Shown here piece by piece: positions 8,094 to 17,324 of a stretch of 34,571 nucleotides of DNA. Where the stretch lies: NCBI GenBank assembly GCA_030429495.1, contig JAUIFH010000014.1:1-34571 (forward strand), in the 5' to 3' direction. The notes beneath the pieces were generated by a model, which saw only the letters and a list, made by a program, of their open reading frames with translations, had not been told where the DNA came from and ran no database searches. Source of the stretch: Alphaproteobacteria bacterium. Its GTDB lineage: Bacteria > Pseudomonadota > Alphaproteobacteria > Rhodobacterales > Rhodobacteraceae. The number at the start of each line of letters is the position of its first letter. Within the stretch, counting starts at the first letter, position 1. Both the position numbers and the translations under genes were made by a program.

Positions 8094-8666
8094 TCAGCGC
8101 CGCCGGTCGCGGCGCGAGGACATCGGCTGGAACGCGACGCCGACATGGGCCTCGCAATAGGGCTTTCCGGGTTGGGCAGAGAGGCCGCAGAACCAGAAAT
8201 CGTCCGTTGCGGGGTCGCCGATCGGCCATTTGCAGGTCCGCTCGGTCAGTTCCATGAGGGATATCTTGCGCGCCTTCTTCTCGACCTCGCGGACGGAGGC
8301 AAGCGCCTCCGGGCTGATCTCTCCGGCCGAGGGCTGCGGCGGCAACGGCTGTCCGGCCACAGGCACGGGCCGGCGCACGGGTGCGGCCTGGGCGGCAGGT
8401 GCCGGTTCGGCGCGTTGCGGCGCCGGCTTCGGCTCCGCCTTCGCGGGTTTCGGCGCAGCCTTGGTCTCGGCCTTGGGGGCCGGTTCGGCCTTGGCCTTCG
8501 CCGGTTCCGGCGTGCCGCCCACGCGGTTCGACAGGCCGAGGCGATGGACCTTGCCGATCACGGCATTGCGGGTGACGCCACCCAGTTCCTTGGCGATCTG
8601 GCTTGCGGACTGGCCTTCGCCCCACATCTTTTTCAACAGCTCGACGCGCTCGTCGGTCCAGGACAT
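8094..8666 (-). CDS. gcrA: GcrA cell cycle regulator
   Basis: The 190-residue protein begins MSWTDERVELLKKMWGEGQSASQIAKELGG-VTRNAVIGKVHRLGL, the diagnostic GcrA DNA-binding N-terminus. A low-complexity Ala/Pro/Lys linker follows, and the C-terminal domain holds CKWPIGDPATDDFWFCG and GKPYCEAHVGVAFQ. In Caulobacter GcrA associates with sigma-70 RNA polymerase and activates promoters with CcrM-methylated GANTC sites. The start at 8666 is chosen over one 39 bases upstream because MSWT is the conserved family start and GAGG lies seven bases before it. Confidence 0.95.
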   Translation of the reverse strand: MSWTDERVELLKKMWGEGQSASQIAKELGGVTRNAVIGKVHRLGLSNRVGGTPEPAKAKAEPAPKAETKAAPKPAKAEPKPAPQRAEPAPAAQAAPVRRPVPVAGQPLPPQPSAGEISPEALASVREVEKKARKISLMELTERTCKWPIGDPATDDFWFCGLSAQPGKPYCEAHVGVAFQPMSSRRDRRR

Positions 8667-8885
8667 GATTGATCCTCGGCTTGGAGACCCGCAGATTTCG
8701 GTCACGGCCGGATCGGCCGGCCAACAGGTCCAGAATTCGGTTCATCCCATTCTAGCGGGGAGATGCAGAGATACAAGCGAGGGAGGCGAGTTTCAAGTGC
8801 GGACCGGAGCGTTCTGCCGGGCCAACGACCCGTCCAATGGGAAACACTGATGGACAGGCCCCGGCTTTCGGGCTAAGGGACGGCC
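8667..8885. other. Divergent intergenic region gcrA / argD leader
   Basis: About 220 bases lie between gcrA (minus) and the putative arg leader peptide (plus). They should hold promoters for both. I see small inverted repeats (GTCCA 8832-8836 with TGGAC 8851-8855; CCCG/CGGG just before the leader ribosome binding site) but no clear -35/-10 pair and no operator that I can name. Confidence 0.4.
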
Positions 8886-8942
8886 ATGACGAACCGGACC
8901 CGCATCATCGCCCGTCCCCGACGCCGCCGCTTCCGCGCCTGA
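8886..8942 (+). CDS. Putative arginine-rich leader peptide upstream of argD
   Basis: An 18-codon ORF encodes MTNRTRIIARPRRRRFRA, with 8 Arg codons including a run of four (8919-8930). AAGGGA (8875-8880) lies five bases before the ATG, a good ribosome binding site. The stop is 96 bases before the argD start. Placement before an arginine biosynthesis operon and the Arg content suggest ribosome-mediated control by arginyl-tRNA supply, by analogy with the his, trp and leu leaders. I found no strong terminator/antiterminator pair after it, and GC-rich DNA is prone to chance Arg codons, so this is tentative. Confidence 0.42.
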   Translation: MTNRTRIIARPRRRRFRA

Positions 8943-8983
8943 CGTCCGTCACCCCGTGGCCCCGCGCCATCCTCCTGAAATCG

Positions 8984-8989
8984 TTGACA
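8984..8989 (+). promoter_or_regulatory. Possible -35 element (TTGACA) before argD
   Basis: A consensus TTGACA lies 50 bases before the argD ATG. No convincing -10 is found at 16-18 bases downstream. If it is used, transcripts would bypass the Arg-rich leader ORF. Confidence 0.25.
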
Positions 8990-9038
8990 CGGCCAGCCCC
9001 CTGAGGCACCCCTTGGCTTTCATTTGCGGAGTTCTTCC

Positions 9039-10232
9039 ATGATCCCGTCCATCCTGCCGACCTACAACCGCGCGCCCCTATCCTTCGTGAGGGGCGAAGG
9101 ATCCTGGCTGATCGCGGAGGGCGGGGGCCGATATCTCGATCTTGGTGCCGGAATTGCCGTGAATGCGCTGGGCCATGCCAACCCGGACCTCGTCGCGGCG
9201 CTGACCGAGCAGGCCGGGAAGCTCTGGCACGTCTCCAACCTTTACCAGATCCCCGAGCAGCAGCGTCTTGCGGACCTGCTTGTCACGCACACCTTCGCCG
9301 ATACTGTTTTCTTCACCAATTCCGGGACCGAGGCCGCGGAACTGGCGATCAAGATGGCGCGGAAATACTGGAGCGAGAAAGGCGCGGGCGACCGGATCGA
9401 GATCCTGACCTTCGAGGGCGCCTTTCACGGGCGGTCCACAGGCGCCATCGCGGCGGCGGGGTCGGAGAAGATGGTGAAGGGATACGGGCCGCTGATGCCC
9501 GGGTTCCGCCAGCTTCCCTGGGGCGACATGGCGGCGCTGAAGGCCGCGATATCGGATGCAACCGCTGCCGTCATGGTCGAGCCGATCCAGGGCGAGGGCG
9601 GTATAAGGCCGCTTTCCGACGAGGACCTGCGGACGATCCGCGCGCTTTGCGACGAGACCGGCGCGCTCCTGATCCTTGACGAGGTGCAATGCGGGGTGGC
9701 CCGGACCGGCCGGCTGTTCGCGCATGAATGGGCGGACGTGACGCCCGACATCATGATGGTCGCGAAAGGTATTGGGGGCGGCTTCCCGCTTGGCGCGGTG
9801 TTGGCCACGGAAATGGCGGCCGCAGGCATGGTCGCCGGTACGCATGGCTCCACCTATGGCGGCAACCCGCTGGCCTGCGCGGTAGGCACGAAAGTGATGG
9901 AGATCGTGACCGATCCCGCATTCCTCGCCGAGGTGAACCGCAAGGCATCGCTTCTGCGCCAGAAGCTCGAGGGGCTGGTGGCCACACATCCCGGCATCTT
10001 CGAGGGCGTGCGGGGGCAGGGGCTGATGCTCGGCCTGAAATGCCGGATCGCGCCGGCGGACCTTGTCCGGGCCGGATACGGCGAACATGTCCTGACCGTG
10101 CCGGCAGCGGACGACACGCTGCGGCTTTTGCCGCCGCTGACAATTACCGATGACGAGATCGCCGAGGCGGTCCGACGACTGGATGCCGCCGCAGCTACGC
10201 TTCAGCCGGCAACGGCAGACTCCACAGCCTGA
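9039..10232 (+). CDS. argD: Acetylornithine aminotransferase
   Basis: The 397-residue class III PLP aminotransferase begins [24 protein letters not shown]. It shows [58 protein letters not shown], the Asp of [14 protein letters not shown] and the PLP Lys in [15 protein letters not shown]. It transfers the amino group from glutamate to N-acetylglutamate semialdehyde in arginine synthesis, and may also serve in lysine synthesis. ATG 9039 is preferred over TTG 9024 because GGAG (9028-9031) precedes it. It is followed 61 bases later by argF. Confidence 0.95.
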   Translation: MIPSILPTYNRAPLSFVRGEGSWLIAEGGGRYLDLGAGIAVNALGHANPDLVAALTEQAGKLWHVSNLYQIPEQQRLADLLVTHTFADTVFFTNSGTEAAELAIKMARKYWSEKGAGDRIEILTFEGAFHGRSTGAIAAAGSEKMVKGYGPLMPGFRQLPWGDMAALKAAISDATAAVMVEPIQGEGGIRPLSDEDLRTIRALCDETGALLILDEVQCGVARTGRLFAHEWADVTPDIMMVAKGIGGGFPLGAVLATEMAAAGMVAGTHGSTYGGNPLACAVGTKVMEIVTDPAFLAEVNRKASLLRQKLEGLVATHPGIFEGVRGQGLMLGLKCRIAPADLVRAGYGEHVLTVPAADDTLRLLPPLTITDDEIAEAVRRLDAAAATLQPATADSTA

Positions 10233-10246
10233 AATAACGTTCGCGG

Positions 10247-10269
10247 GCAGGGCCGAGAGCCCGCCCTGC
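10247..10269 (+). other. Intercistronic hairpin argD-argF
   Basis: GCAGGGC (10247-10253) pairs perfectly with GCCCTGC (10263-10269) around a 9-base loop, 15 bases after the argD stop and 24 bases before the argF ATG. There is no U tract, so it could stabilise or process the transcript rather than end it. Confidence 0.4.
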
Positions 10270-10293
10270 GGACTCCCGTGAAAGAGACACCGA

Positions 10294-11220
10294 ATGAAAC
10301 ACTTCCTTGATATCCACAAGACCGAGCAATCCGACCTGAGGACGATGATCGACCAGGCCATCGCCATGAAGGACGCACGCAACGGCCGCCCGAAAGGCAC
10401 GCCCGACGACGAGACGCCGCTTGCCGGCCGCATGGTCGCGCTGATCTTCGAAAAGCCTTCGACACGGACCCGCGTCTCCTTCGACGTCGGCGTGCGCCAG
10501 ATGGGCGGGCAGACCATGATCCTCTCCGGCAAGGAGATGCAGCTTGGTCACGGCGAGTCGATCGCGGATACGGCGCGGGTGTTGTCGCGCTTTGTCGATC
10601 TCATCATGCTTAGGACCTTCGAGGAGGCGACGCTTCTGGAGATGGCCGAGCATGCCACCGTTCCGGTGATCAACGGGCTGACGGATGCGAGCCATCCGTG
10701 CCAGATCATGGCCGACATCGTCACCTACGAAGAGCATCGCGGTCCCATCGCCGGGCACAAGTTCGTCTGGTCTGGCGACGGCAACAACGTCTGCTCAAGC
10801 TGGCTGCATGCCGCCGGTCAGTTCGGCTTCGACCTGACCTTCACGGGGCCCGAGACGCTCGATCCCGATCCACGCGCGGTGGCGTTCGCGCGCGAACGCG
10901 GCAGCAAGGTCGAGATCGTGCGCGACCCGTTCGAGGCTGCGAAGGGAGCGGATGCCATCGTCACCGACACCTGGGTCTCGATGCATGACCCCGAAAGCGC
11001 CCGGGAACGTCGCCACAACCAGTTGCGGCCCTATCAGGTCAATGCAGAGATGATGGCGAAGGCCAAGCCGGATTCGTTGTTCATGCATTGCCTGCCGGCG
11101 CACCGCAACGAAGAGGCGACGAACGAGGTCATGGACGGGCCGCACTCGGTGATCTTCGACGAGAGCGAGAACCGGTTGCACGCCCAGAAGGCGATCCTGC
11201 GCTACTGCCTCGGCGTGTGA
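10294..11220 (+). CDS. argF: Ornithine carbamoyltransferase
   Basis: The 308-residue protein has the carbamoyl-phosphate site [13 protein letters not shown], the HPCQ motif in [11 protein letters not shown], the ornithine-site region WVSM, and the catalytic [10 protein letters not shown] loop. It condenses ornithine and carbamoyl phosphate to citrulline in the cytoplasm. The order argD-argF is common in alphaproteobacteria. Length is normal for the family. A strong hairpin overlaps its stop codon. Confidence 0.97.
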   Translation: MKHFLDIHKTEQSDLRTMIDQAIAMKDARNGRPKGTPDDETPLAGRMVALIFEKPSTRTRVSFDVGVRQMGGQTMILSGKEMQLGHGESIADTARVLSRFVDLIMLRTFEEATLLEMAEHATVPVINGLTDASHPCQIMADIVTYEEHRGPIAGHKFVWSGDGNNVCSSWLHAAGQFGFDLTFTGPETLDPDPRAVAFARERGSKVEIVRDPFEAAKGADAIVTDTWVSMHDPESARERRHNQLRPYQVNAEMMAKAKPDSLFMHCLPAHRNEEATNEVMDGPHSVIFDESENRLHAQKAILRYCLGV

Positions 11221-11233
11221 GGCGCCGGGGCAG
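11205..11233 (+). terminator. Hairpin overlapping the argF stop codon
   Basis: CTGCCTCGGCG (11205-11215) pairs with CGCCGGGGCAG (11223-11233), 11 base pairs with one G-U, around a 7-base loop that includes the argF stop. It lies between the convergent argF and TauE genes. There is no U tract, as is common in GC-rich genomes, so function as a terminator is likely but not certain. Confidence 0.5.
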
Positions 11234-11240
11234 GCCTTGC

Positions 11241-12146
11241 TCAGTTCACCGAGTAAAGCTCGGCCGGCATGATCGCCAATTCCAGCCCGATCTTGACGCA
11301 GACAGCAAGGACGAGCAGCGACAGCAGGATGCGAAGCTGCTCGGCCTTGAGCTTAAGCCCGATCTGCGCGCCGATCTGCGCGCCGATCACCCCGCCGACA
11401 AGCAGCAGCACGGCAAGGATCATATCGACGCTGTAGTTCGTCGTCGCATGCATCATCGCGGTGAAGGCCGAGACGAAGATGATCTGGAACAGCGACGTGC
11501 CGACGACGACCTTGGTCGGCATGTTCAGGATGTAGATCATGGCCGGAACCATGATGAAACCGCCGCCGACGCCCATGATCGCCGCGAGAAAGCCGACAAG
11601 CGCGCCGACCGCAAGCGGCGGGATGACCGAGATATAGAGGCCCGAGGTGCGGAACCGCATCTTGAACGGCAGCGCGGTCACCCAGCCGCGCGGCCTCCGC
11701 GCGGCAGCCGCATATGCCGCGTCCTTCGAGCGCATGATCGCCCGCAGGCTTTCGGAAAACATCAGCGCGCCGATGCCGCCGAGGAAGACGACATAGAAAA
11801 GCCGGATCAGCAGGTCGACCTGCCCGAGCGCCTTCAGGTAGTTGAAGACCACCATTCCGAAGGCAGAGCCGACAATGCCGCCGCCCAGCAGCATCCAGCC
11901 CATTCGGAAATCCACCGTGCGGCGGCGGATATGCGCGAGGATCGCGGATACCGACGAGGCGACAATCTGGTTTGCCGATGTCGCCACCGCGACCGCTGGC
12001 GGGATGCCTATGAAGAACAGCATCGGCGTGATCAGAAAGCCGCCACCGACGCCGAACATGCCCGACATCAGTCCGACGCCGCCGCCGATGAGAAGCAGGA
12101 CGAAGACGTTTACGGAGACCTCGGCGATGGGCAGGTAGAGATGCAT
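11241..12146 (-). CDS. TauE/SafE family sulfite/anion exporter
   Basis: The 301-residue polytopic inner-membrane protein has two TauE/SafE repeats: GGGVGLMSGMFGVGGGFLITPMLFFIGIPPAVAVATSANQIVASS near the start, and GALVGFLAAIMGVGGGFIMVPAMIYILNMPTKVVVGTSLFQIIF in the second half. The paired GxGGGF motifs define the family, proposed to export sulfite or sulfonate-derived anions. I start at MHLYLPIAEVSVNVF (12146), where the family-like sequence begins. An upstream in-frame ATG at 12188 has a GGAG site and would add 14 residues. No sulfur genes adjoin it, so the substrate is open. Confidence 0.88.
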   Translation of the reverse strand: MHLYLPIAEVSVNVFVLLLIGGGVGLMSGMFGVGGGFLITPMLFFIGIPPAVAVATSANQIVASSVSAILAHIRRRTVDFRMGWMLLGGGIVGSAFGMVVFNYLKALGQVDLLIRLFYVVFLGGIGALMFSESLRAIMRSKDAAYAAAARRPRGWVTALPFKMRFRTSGLYISVIPPLAVGALVGFLAAIMGVGGGFIMVPAMIYILNMPTKVVVGTSLFQIIFVSAFTAMMHATTNYSVDMILAVLLLVGGVIGAQIGAQIGLKLKAEQLRILLSLLVLAVCVKIGLELAIMPAELYSVN

Positions 12147-12275
12147 ACGGAGCGCAGCGCAGGTTCGTGTGATGGTTACCCGTGACATGCCGCTCCGGCG
12201 GGCCGCTGTCAAATAGTCAGCGCTGCTGCAATCGCACGCGGTGCGCTTTAGCCGGAACGGGATCGCGACTCGCGC

Positions 12276-14732
12276 TTAGGCGCCACGGCGGGGTTTCGCC
12301 CGCAGAGTGGGTTCCGCCACCGTCGGATCTTCGGGCCAGGGATGCTTTGGGTATTGCCCGCGCATGTCCTTTCGGACGTCGGCGTAGGAGGACGCCCAGA
12401 AGCCCGCCAGGTCGAGCGTGGTCTGCACCGGCCGCTGCGCCGGTGACAGCAACGTGATCCGCAGAGGCAGGCGCTTTGGCCCGATCGTCGGGTGAACGGT
12501 CACGCCGAACATTTCCTGCAGGCGCACCGCGATTGAGGGATGGTCGCCCTCGTAGTCGATCGGGACGCGGCGGCCGAGCGGGGTTTCGAAATGTGCCGGG
12601 GCGAGGCGGTCGACGAGTTGGACCTGCTCCCAGTCGAGCGCGGCGCGGAGTGCCTCTGTCAGGTCGAGGCCGCGCAACTCGGCCTCCGTCCGCTTGCCCG
12701 AAAGGTAAGGCAGCAGCCAGTCCTCGGCGCGCTCGAGAAGGGCTGCGTCGGTGAAATTGGGTAGGTCGGTGCCCTCGCGGCGCAAGAGTTCCACCCGTGC
12801 GCGGAAACGCCGCGCCGGTTCGGAGAAGGTCAGACCGATATGGCGCATCCCATCGAGCGCCGCCCGCGCCAACGCCTCGGGCGGGGCGTTGGGCCAGTGA
12901 CGGTCGTCGAGGATCAGCGCGCCAAGCCGTTCCTGGCGTCGCGCGACGACACGGCCCTCGCGCCGGGACCATTCACAGACGTCCTGCCAGGCAATCTGAT
13001 TCCCGAACAGCTTGCGCAGGCTCGCCTCGCCGATTGCAATGCCCTGCCGGATCTTCGCCTCGCGCGGGTCGCCGTCGAGGTCGGTCGCGACGATCAGCCG
13101 CCCGGTTCCGATCGGGTCGCCCTCATTCGCGACCGCGCCCTTGCCGCCGGAAAGCACGTAGCGCGGCTGCTCACCCTTGCGGCGAAGCCCGATGCGGTCG
13201 GGATAGGCGAGTGCGGCCATCTCGGGGGGTTTCAAGATCGCCTGCCCGTGTTCGACCATCCGCGACAGCCGCTTCGCCTCGGCACGGATGCGTTCGATCG
13301 TGCCCCGGTCGGCGCGGTGCGGGTGATCGGCCTCGTAGCCTTTCGGATCGCGGATCGCGGCGAGGCGCAGCGCGAGGTCCGCCGGCGCGCCGCGCAGCGG
13401 ATCGCGTTCGGCCAGAAGGGCGGCGAGGGCCGCGGCCTCCGGCCCCGCCGTGGTCAGCATGTGTCCGAGGCGGGGGTGAAGCGGCAGCGCGGCAAGCGCC
13501 TTGCCGTGCGGGGTGATGCGGCCAGCCCCGTCCAGCGCGCCGAGAGCGGCAAGAAGCGCCCGCGCCTCGGCAAGGGCAGGGCCGGGCGGAGGTGTCAGGA
13601 AGGCGAGGTCGTCGCCCTCCGAACCCCAGAGCGCAAGCTCAAGCGCAAGTCCGGCAAGATCGGCCGCCTCGATCTCGGCGGGCGGAAAGGGGGCAAGCCC
13701 GCCTTCCTCGCCCCGTGTCCACAGCCGGTAGCAGATCCCTTCCGCCACCCGGCCCGCCCGGCCGCGCCTTTGTTCGGCCTCGGCCTTCGTGACCCGCTCC
13801 GTCACCAGCCGCGACATGCCAGAGGCGGGATCGAACCGTGCCCTGCGCGCGCGGCCACCATCGACGACAACACGGACATCCTCGATCGTCAGGGAGGTCT
13901 CGGCGATGGCCGTGGCGAGCACGACCTTGCGCCCCTCGCGCGAGGGCGCGATGGCGGCCCGCTGGGCCGAGAAATCCATTGCGCCGAACAGGGGGCGGAT
14001 CGCGCAGTCCCCGGGCAGCCGGCCCTTCAGCAGGGCCTCCACCCGACGGATTTCGCCCTCACCCGGCAGGAAGACAAGGATGCCGCCTTCCGTCTCTTCC
14101 GCCGCCTCGGCCACCAATCCCGCCAACGCCGCCTCGAGCCGCATCGAACGGTCCACCGGCCGGGGCAGCCAGCGGGTTTCGACCGGAAAGGCGCGGCCTT
14201 CGGACGTGATGACGGGCGCGGCGTCGAGCATCGTGGCCACAGGCGCGGCGTCCAGCGTCGCCGACATGACCGTCAGCAGCAGGTCCGGACGCAGCGCCTG
14301 CCGCACCTCCCATGCCAGCGCGAGGCCGAGATCGGCGTTGAGCGAGCGTTCGTGGAACTCGTCGAAGATCACCGCGCCGACACCCGAAAGCTCGGGATCT
14401 GACTGGATCATCCGGGTCAGGATGCCCTCCGTCACCACCTCGACCCGCGTCGCCTTCGACACTTTCGCCTCGCCCCGGATGCGGTAGCCGACTGTCCCGC
14501 CGACGCTTTCGCCAAGGGTTTCCGCCATCCGATCAGCCGCCGCGCGGGCGGCAAGCCGACGGGGTTCCAGCATGACGATGCGGTCCGGTGTCAGACCTGC
14601 TTCGAGAATAGCAAGAGGGACCCGCGTGGTCTTGCCCGCGCCGGGTGGCGCCTGAAGCACGGCACGACCCGCCCGCGCAAGCGCGTCGACAAGCGCCGGC
14701 AGCGCCCCGTCTATCGGCAGATGACCTTTCAC
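12276..14732 (-). CDS. hrpB: ATP-dependent helicase HrpB
   Basis: The 818-residue DEAH-type helicase has Walker A QAPPGAGKTT, motif II DEFHERS (the HrpB form), motif III MSATLD, motif V ATAIAETSLTIEDVRVVVDGG and motif VI QRRGRAGRV. A helicase-associated domain follows, then the HrpB C-terminal region ending WPEDPTVAEPTLRAKPRRGA. The family is close to RNA helicase HrpA, but its role in bacteria is poorly defined. Length is normal. The DUF3108 gene lies just upstream (8 bases), so the two are probably cotranscribed. Confidence 0.95.
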   Translation of the reverse strand: MKGHLPIDGALPALVDALARAGRAVLQAPPGAGKTTRVPLAILEAGLTPDRIVMLEPRRLAARAAADRMAETLGESVGGTVGYRIRGEAKVSKATRVEVVTEGILTRMIQSDPELSGVGAVIFDEFHERSLNADLGLALAWEVRQALRPDLLLTVMSATLDAAPVATMLDAAPVITSEGRAFPVETRWLPRPVDRSMRLEAALAGLVAEAAEETEGGILVFLPGEGEIRRVEALLKGRLPGDCAIRPLFGAMDFSAQRAAIAPSREGRKVVLATAIAETSLTIEDVRVVVDGGRARRARFDPASGMSRLVTERVTKAEAEQRRGRAGRVAEGICYRLWTRGEEGGLAPFPPAEIEAADLAGLALELALWGSEGDDLAFLTPPPGPALAEARALLAALGALDGAGRITPHGKALAALPLHPRLGHMLTTAGPEAAALAALLAERDPLRGAPADLALRLAAIRDPKGYEADHPHRADRGTIERIRAEAKRLSRMVEHGQAILKPPEMAALAYPDRIGLRRKGEQPRYVLSGGKGAVANEGDPIGTGRLIVATDLDGDPREAKIRQGIAIGEASLRKLFGNQIAWQDVCEWSRREGRVVARRQERLGALILDDRHWPNAPPEALARAALDGMRHIGLTFSEPARRFRARVELLRREGTDLPNFTDAALLERAEDWLLPYLSGKRTEAELRGLDLTEALRAALDWEQVQLVDRLAPAHFETPLGRRVPIDYEGDHPSIAVRLQEMFGVTVHPTIGPKRLPLRITLLSPAQRPVQTTLDLAGFWASSYADVRKDMRGQYPKHPWPEDPTVAEPTLRAKPRRGA

Positions 14733-14740
14733 ATCGGCGC

Positions 14741-15469
14741 TTATCGCCGTTTCAGGCGGCCTTTGCCATAGAGCGTATCCATCGAAATCTCGACCACCCG
14801 CATCCGCCCGTCGCCGGTCGGTTCAAGCCGCATCACGAAGGGAAAGCGGCTTTTCTCGGCCATGTCGCGCGGGGAAAAGCCCTCAAGCCGCCGGTATTCG
14901 CCGGGGCAGGACACCCCCTTGCCATCGGATTTCGGATCGCCCAGAACGACTTGGCTGCGGCGCTTCCCGTCGAACATGTAGACGGCGAGGCTACAGGCTT
15001 CGGCCTCCGGCACGTCGCGGAGCGCGGCATAAAGCGCGGTCAGCGGATCGACCGTGCCGCCCTGGCTTGACGGGTTCACGCCGCCATCATCGGCAGTCCG
15101 CGGCGGGTTGTAGGTTTTCACCTGCGGGACGCCCGCGCGGTAGTCCATCACCGATTGCGACTGGCGGCTGCCGGTATCGGCGTCCTCGGCATAACGTGAC
15201 GGCGTGAAGCGGCCATTCCGGACGGTGCCGCGTGACCGGGCATCATACCGCACCTTCTTCACGATCGCGACGAGTCCGCCCGACTTCAGCACACCCGATG
15301 CGACGTAGCTGTTTCCGGATATCGCGCCGGAGACAGAAAGCGTTCCGGCATGGATCCCCTTCAGCGTCAGGTCGAAGACCGCGCTGTCGGTCTGATCCGC
15401 GCGGGCCGGTGCGGCGGCGACCGCCACGGCAAACGTGGCGGCGAGGAGGGAACGGGCGACAATCGTCAT
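14741..15469 (-). CDS. DUF3108 domain protein, exported
   Basis: The 242-residue protein starts with a signal peptide ([25 protein letters not shown]) and continues [34 protein letters not shown], a beta-rich pattern typical of DUF3108 periplasmic proteins, ending [21 protein letters not shown]. Function of the family is unknown. I chose ATG 15467-15469 rather than an upstream one at 15511 because it begins the signal peptide. It is divergent from meaB. Confidence 0.82.
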   Translation of the reverse strand: MTIVARSLLAATFAVAVAAAPARADQTDSAVFDLTLKGIHAGTLSVSGAISGNSYVASGVLKSGGLVAIVKKVRYDARSRGTVRNGRFTPSRYAEDADTGSRQSQSVMDYRAGVPQVKTYNPPRTADDGGVNPSSQGGTVDPLTALYAALRDVPEAEACSLAVYMFDGKRRSQVVLGDPKSDGKGVSCPGEYRRLEGFSPRDMAEKSRFPFVMRLEPTGDGRMRVVEISMDTLYGKGRLKRR

Positions 15470-15595
15470 TACACTGCTCGTTGTGCTTTTTCGCGCCGAA
15501 GCTCTGGACATCGACGCGCCCGAACAGGCAAGAAAACCCCGGTGAGGTCAACTCACAACCCCGTTTTGTCAGCGAAAGGCCGCCGGTTGCGTAAC

Positions 15596-16573
15596 ATGGA
15601 GTTGAACGAACTCGCGGCTCGCGTCGCCGCCGGTGACCGTCGTGCGCTGGCCCGCGCGATCACGTTGGTGGAAAGCCGCAGGGCCGATCACCGCGCGGAC
15701 GCGGCGGCGCTTCTGGACGCTTTGGGCACAGGCCGGCAGGCATTGCGCATCGGCCTTTCGGGAACGCCCGGCGTCGGCAAGTCGAGCTTCATCGAGGCGT
15801 TCGGGACGATGCTGACGGGGCAGGGGCTCAAGGTCGCGGTTCTCGCCGTCGATCCGTCCTCCGCCCGCTCGGGCGGTTCCATCCTTGGCGACAAGACCCG
15901 GATGGAGCGTCTGTCGCGCAATCCGGACGCGTTCATCCGTCCCTCACCCAGCCAGACCCATCTTGGCGGCGTCGCGCGGCGCACGCGCGAGGCGGTGGCG
16001 CTGTGCGAAGCGGCGGGGTTCGATGTCGTGCTGATCGAAACCGTCGGCGTCGGCCAGTCAGAGACGGTCGTGGCCGAGATGGCGGACCTCTTCATCCTTC
16101 TCCTCGCCCCCGCGGGCGGGGATGAGTTGCAGGGCGTGAAGCGCGGCATCATGGAGATGGCCGACCTGATCCTCGTCAATAAGGCGGACGGCGATCTGAA
16201 GGCGACCGCGACGCGAACCTGCGCCGACTATGCCGGGGCGCTGCGGCTTCTGCGAAAACGGGCGCAGGACCCGGATGGGTTCCCCAAGGCGATGTGCGTC
16301 TCGGCCGCCGAGGAGACGGGGCTGGATACCGCCTGGGCCGAGATGAAGCGTCTGGCCGGCTGGCGCCGCGAGAACGGACATTTCGCCGCCCGCCGCGCCG
16401 CGCAGGCGCGCCACTGGTTCGAGGAGGAGGTGCGGCAGGGATTGCTGGCCCGCCTGACCTCCGATCCCGCCGCGAAGGCGCGGATGGAGGAGTTGGGCGC
16501 CGCTGTCGCCGAAGGCCGCGCCGCGCCGGGGCAGGCTGCGGCGGAGATGCTGGCGGCACTCGCGAAGGGCTAG
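15596..16573 (+). CDS. meaB: Methylmalonyl-CoA mutase-associated GTPase MeaB
   Basis: The 325-residue G3E GTPase (ArgK/MeaB) has P-loop [12 protein letters not shown], switch region [44 protein letters not shown] and the guanine motif VNKAD. A C-terminal dimerisation arm follows ([17 protein letters not shown]). MeaB protects and reloads adenosylcobalamin-dependent methylmalonyl-CoA mutase. No mutase gene is in the window, so the partner is encoded elsewhere. The ATG at 15596 fits the family start ([22 protein letters not shown]); the ribosome binding site is weak. Confidence 0.93.
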   Translation: MELNELAARVAAGDRRALARAITLVESRRADHRADAAALLDALGTGRQALRIGLSGTPGVGKSSFIEAFGTMLTGQGLKVAVLAVDPSSARSGGSILGDKTRMERLSRNPDAFIRPSPSQTHLGGVARRTREAVALCEAAGFDVVLIETVGVGQSETVVAEMADLFILLLAPAGGDELQGVKRGIMEMADLILVNKADGDLKATATRTCADYAGALRLLRKRAQDPDGFPKAMCVSAAEETGLDTAWAEMKRLAGWRRENGHFAARRAAQARHWFEEEVRQGLLARLTSDPAAKARMEELGAAVAEGRAAPGQAAAEMLAALAKG

Positions 16574-16586
16574 CCGCCAGCGGGGG

Positions 16587-17324
16587 TCAGATCTTCATCT
16601 TCTTGAAGATCGGCTCGGGGATGTGGCGAATGATCAGCATGATGTAGCGCCAGAAGAACGGCGTGTAGATAGTGTTCCGGCGTTTCTTCACCGCTTTCAG
16701 GATGTCGCCCGCGACGGCCTCGGGCGTCGCGACGAGGAACATGCCCGGCAGCCCCCAGGTCATTGCCGTGTCGACGAAGCCCGGCTTGACGGTCACCACA
16801 TGCCCGCCGGCGCGGGTAAGGCGGTTGCGCAGGCCCGAGAGATAGGTCGCGAACCCGGCCTTGGCGGATCCATAGACGTAGTTGCCGATCCGGCCCCGGT
16901 CACCGGCGACCGAGGCGACGCCGACAACGGTGCCGCCGCCGCGCGCCTCCATCACGGGCGCAAGCATCTGGAGGAAGCGGGCAGGCCCGGTGTGGCTGTC
17001 GGTAACGACCCCGTCGATCAGCGCGGGATCGGCGTCGATCGCGGCCTGCTCGGGCATGGAGCCGACAAAGACGGCGGCGTTGATCTCGCCTTCCTCGGCC
17101 TCCAGCCGTTCCAAGAGGGCCGCGAAGCCTTCGGGTTTGCGGGCATCGAACTGGGCGGTTTCGGCGAAACGGGCGCCGCGCAGGGCGCAGTCGCCGGCAA
17201 GCGCGGCGAGGTCCTCGTCGTCGCGTCCGGCAAGCAGGACACCCGCGCCTTCAGCGGACACCGCGCGGGCGAAGGCGCGTGCCATGGCCGAGGTCGCGCC
17301 GAGGATGATCCAGGTGGAATTCAT
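16587..17324 (-). CDS. DprE2-like SDR reductase
   Basis: The 245-residue short-chain dehydrogenase has the nucleotide-binding GATSAMA motif near residue 9, Ser138 in GVASVAGDRGRIGNYVYGSAKA, and Tyr151-x3-Lys155. The form GDRGRxxNYVYGSAKAG resembles mycobacterial DprE2 (Rv3791), which reduces the 2'-keto intermediate made by DprE1 to decaprenylphosphoryl-arabinose. Its start overlaps the stop of the DprE1-like gene by four bases, giving the same coupled E1-E2 order as in mycobacteria. The C-terminal hydrophobic, basic tail (FFWRYIMLIIRHIPEPIFKKMKI) suggests membrane association. Substrate is inferred from family and context. Confidence 0.85.
   Translation of the reverse strand: MNSTWIILGATSAMARAFARAVSAEGAGVLLAGRDDEDLAALAGDCALRGARFAETAQFDARKPEGFAALLERLEAEEGEINAAVFVGSMPEQAAIDADPALIDGVVTDSHTGPARFLQMLAPVMEARGGGTVVGVASVAGDRGRIGNYVYGSAKAGFATYLSGLRNRLTRAGGHVVTVKPGFVDTAMTWGLPGMFLVATPEAVAGDILKAVKKRRNTIYTPFFWRYIMLIIRHIPEPIFKKMKI

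Noticed and set aside
12233-12245. Hairpin CGCAC-GCG-GTGCG between hrpB and the TauE gene
   Set aside because: A 5-base stem without a U tract between two genes on the minus strand is too weak to call a terminator.
12840-14402. A 520-codon open frame antisense to hrpB
   Set aside because: Helicase motifs on the minus strand are complete; the plus frame shows only Arg/Gly/Asp-rich low-information sequence.
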